Assembly: GCF_963678975.1 (NCBI RefSeq)
Contig: NC_089273.1
Coordinates: 25,252,356 to 25,316,355 of the forward strand
Source of the DNA: Dysidea avara
Lineage: Eukaryota; Porifera; Demospongiae; Dictyoceratida; Dysideidae
Direction of reading: 5' to 3'
Length of the DNA: 64,000 nt
Part shown: piece after piece, positions 62,544-64,000 of the stretch
Position numbering within the stretch: position 1 is the first letter of the stretch
Layout of the letters: each line of letters begins with the position of its first letter
Notes under the pieces: generated by a model
Database searches by the model: none
What the model saw: only the letters and a program-made list of their open reading frames with translations
Told to the model about the DNA's origin: nothing
Program-made: the position numbers and the translations under genes

Positions 62544-64000
62544 GACAAACATATCTGTACGGCCATGCATAAAATGAACAACATGACTTGGTTATCTTGA
62601 GGAATGTACACAGCATGGTTTCAACAATACTTATTTAGTATGAAGGAAGAAGTCCAATTTGTTAACACCTATCTGTCAGAAAATTACAAACAGATGTGCT
62701 TACCAGATGGCTTTTAAACATCTGAGAACTATGTTTGTTGCAAACAAAACTTGTACTAATGTTCATAACAATAACAATGATGCAGTTATATAGCATTATC
62801 ATGTGTTCTGTAGCAAGTTGCTATATATTAAGTGTACAACCTTGGATATACGGTATGCCGCTAAGTTTGCTCTACAGCTTTGTTGTATTGAGTAGTTATG
62901 AGCAGCCAGTATATACAGTGTTGTTGTATACTGTGTTGGTGTGTACAAGCACTTATCCTTGCTATTAGCAACAGCCTGTATATTAGGGAAAGTGATTTTA
63001 AAAAGCTATTACGTTGCAACATTTGAAGTGATATGTGAACACAATTATGTGTGGCTTGTGAAGCTATAATGTGTATAATTACTTGTTGCTCGTATATTAT
63101 ATTACTGATCTCATGTACATGTTGTACTGGTTGTGCATACAAGATATTGCTTCGAAATACCTACACATGCCTATAGAAAGATTAGAATTGATAGCAAATT
63201 AGAATTGCACAGCAATCCTATCACTACTTATCAATGAAAGTTGATACTGTAATGAAGCCTTAACCCACAGTCAAAATACGTAGTTACAAATACCTTATGG
63301 TGACGTGGATAATCCCCCTACTGCATGGGCAACAATCCTTTGCTATTAGCTCAAAACTTTTCCTTATAGCTAATACCTTTCCAACTGTATATATTGATAT
63401 GTACAGATTGGTGCATTATCATGTATCAGCTATCAAGCTTGAAAATATGTATCAAGATAATTCTAAGAATTAAACCTAGATGAATAGAAATCAGTATAGG
63501 ATGGACATGATAATTATATAGTAAGGAGTCTCATGTATGTATGCTGCTATGAAATACATCTAGTTGATACAAATTTGTGTAACTAAGCCATGTTCACTTT
63601 CACTATCTTTACAGTTTATCCATGCATCTTTCTTGCAGTAAGAATGATGTCATATGGGAGGATGATGTGACTAAATTGGTGTAGCTACCTGACTTTAACT
63701 CTAATCTGTGGCATACAACTGCTGGCAAAGATGGAAGTAGTGAGCAAATGTAATTAGTATTACTTGTTTGCTGTCACGCATTTGTAACATGATTTTGAAA
63801 ACCTTACCTTTTGTGCATAGGTGATTTTAAGGATGGGGCACTGGCCGCCCTGTTGAAAATAAAGTTTTGCAAAATCTTGGAGAAGAGTTACAATATGGAA
63901 TTAGTTTTAGCATTTTTCATGTTTTAGCATCACTTTTAAGCCATTTTAAAGCCTTAATTGCTAACTTCCTACAGCTTCTGGGAGTTGCATCCACAGACAC
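62544..64000. other. Right edge, no gene recognised
   Basis: AT-rich sequence without repeats shared with the rest of the window. Open frames at 62735-62968 (+) and 62861-63142 (-) overlap each other and show no known motif. Confidence 0.4.

Overview
The window looks like AT-rich metazoan nuclear DNA. Exons are short, GT-AG introns are mostly 60-500 bp, several gene promoters carry a TATA box, and many small inverted-repeat transposons lie between genes. The protein families seen (ITIH C-terminal domain, MTMR14-type phosphatase, NB-ARC ATPase, retrotransposons with restriction-like endonucleases) and the repeat style fit a demosponge, perhaps an Amphimedon-like species. That assignment is an inference.

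The main content is a cluster of paralogous genes for secreted proteins. Each has a signal peptide, three or four cysteine-rich modules of about 42-52 residues (one phase 1-1 exon each) and a C-terminal domain matching the end of inter-alpha-trypsin inhibitor heavy chains (ITIH_C), with no VIT or VWA domain. The order, all on the plus strand, is gene A (8215-10855, 4 modules), gene B (18569-20363, 3 modules), pseudogene C (20977-24255), gene A' (40357-43015), gene B' (51167-52954), pseudogene C' (53578-56338) and gene D (59003-60793, 3 modules, one 1-base frameshift).

A-B-C and A'-B'-C' are two copies of one block of about 22 kb (about 2186-24700 and about 33570-56340). They are near-identical over long stretches, including a relic of an MTMR14-like phosphatase and shared transposon insertions. 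They differ by copy-specific insertions whose empty sites can be read in the other copy. A true tandem segmental duplication or two heterozygous haplotypes joined in assembly would both give this picture.

Between the copies (24700-33570) lie inverted-repeat elements, a tandem repeat, a decayed NB-ARC gene (27621-30112) and the 3' end of an R2-like non-LTR retrotransposon (31470-32225). The left edge (1-2185) holds a 9-bp satellite and nested hAT-like elements. The right edge (60794-64000) holds a 20-bp minisatellite, a small inverted-repeat element and the 3' end of a LINE; no gene was recognised there.

The intact genes probably encode abundant extracellular or matrix-associated proteins, because ITIH C-terminal regions act outside the cell; the exact role is unknown. 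The ITIH_C exons are almost the same in every copy, even in C and C' whose cysteine-module exons have rotted, which suggests gene conversion of the 3' half of these genes.
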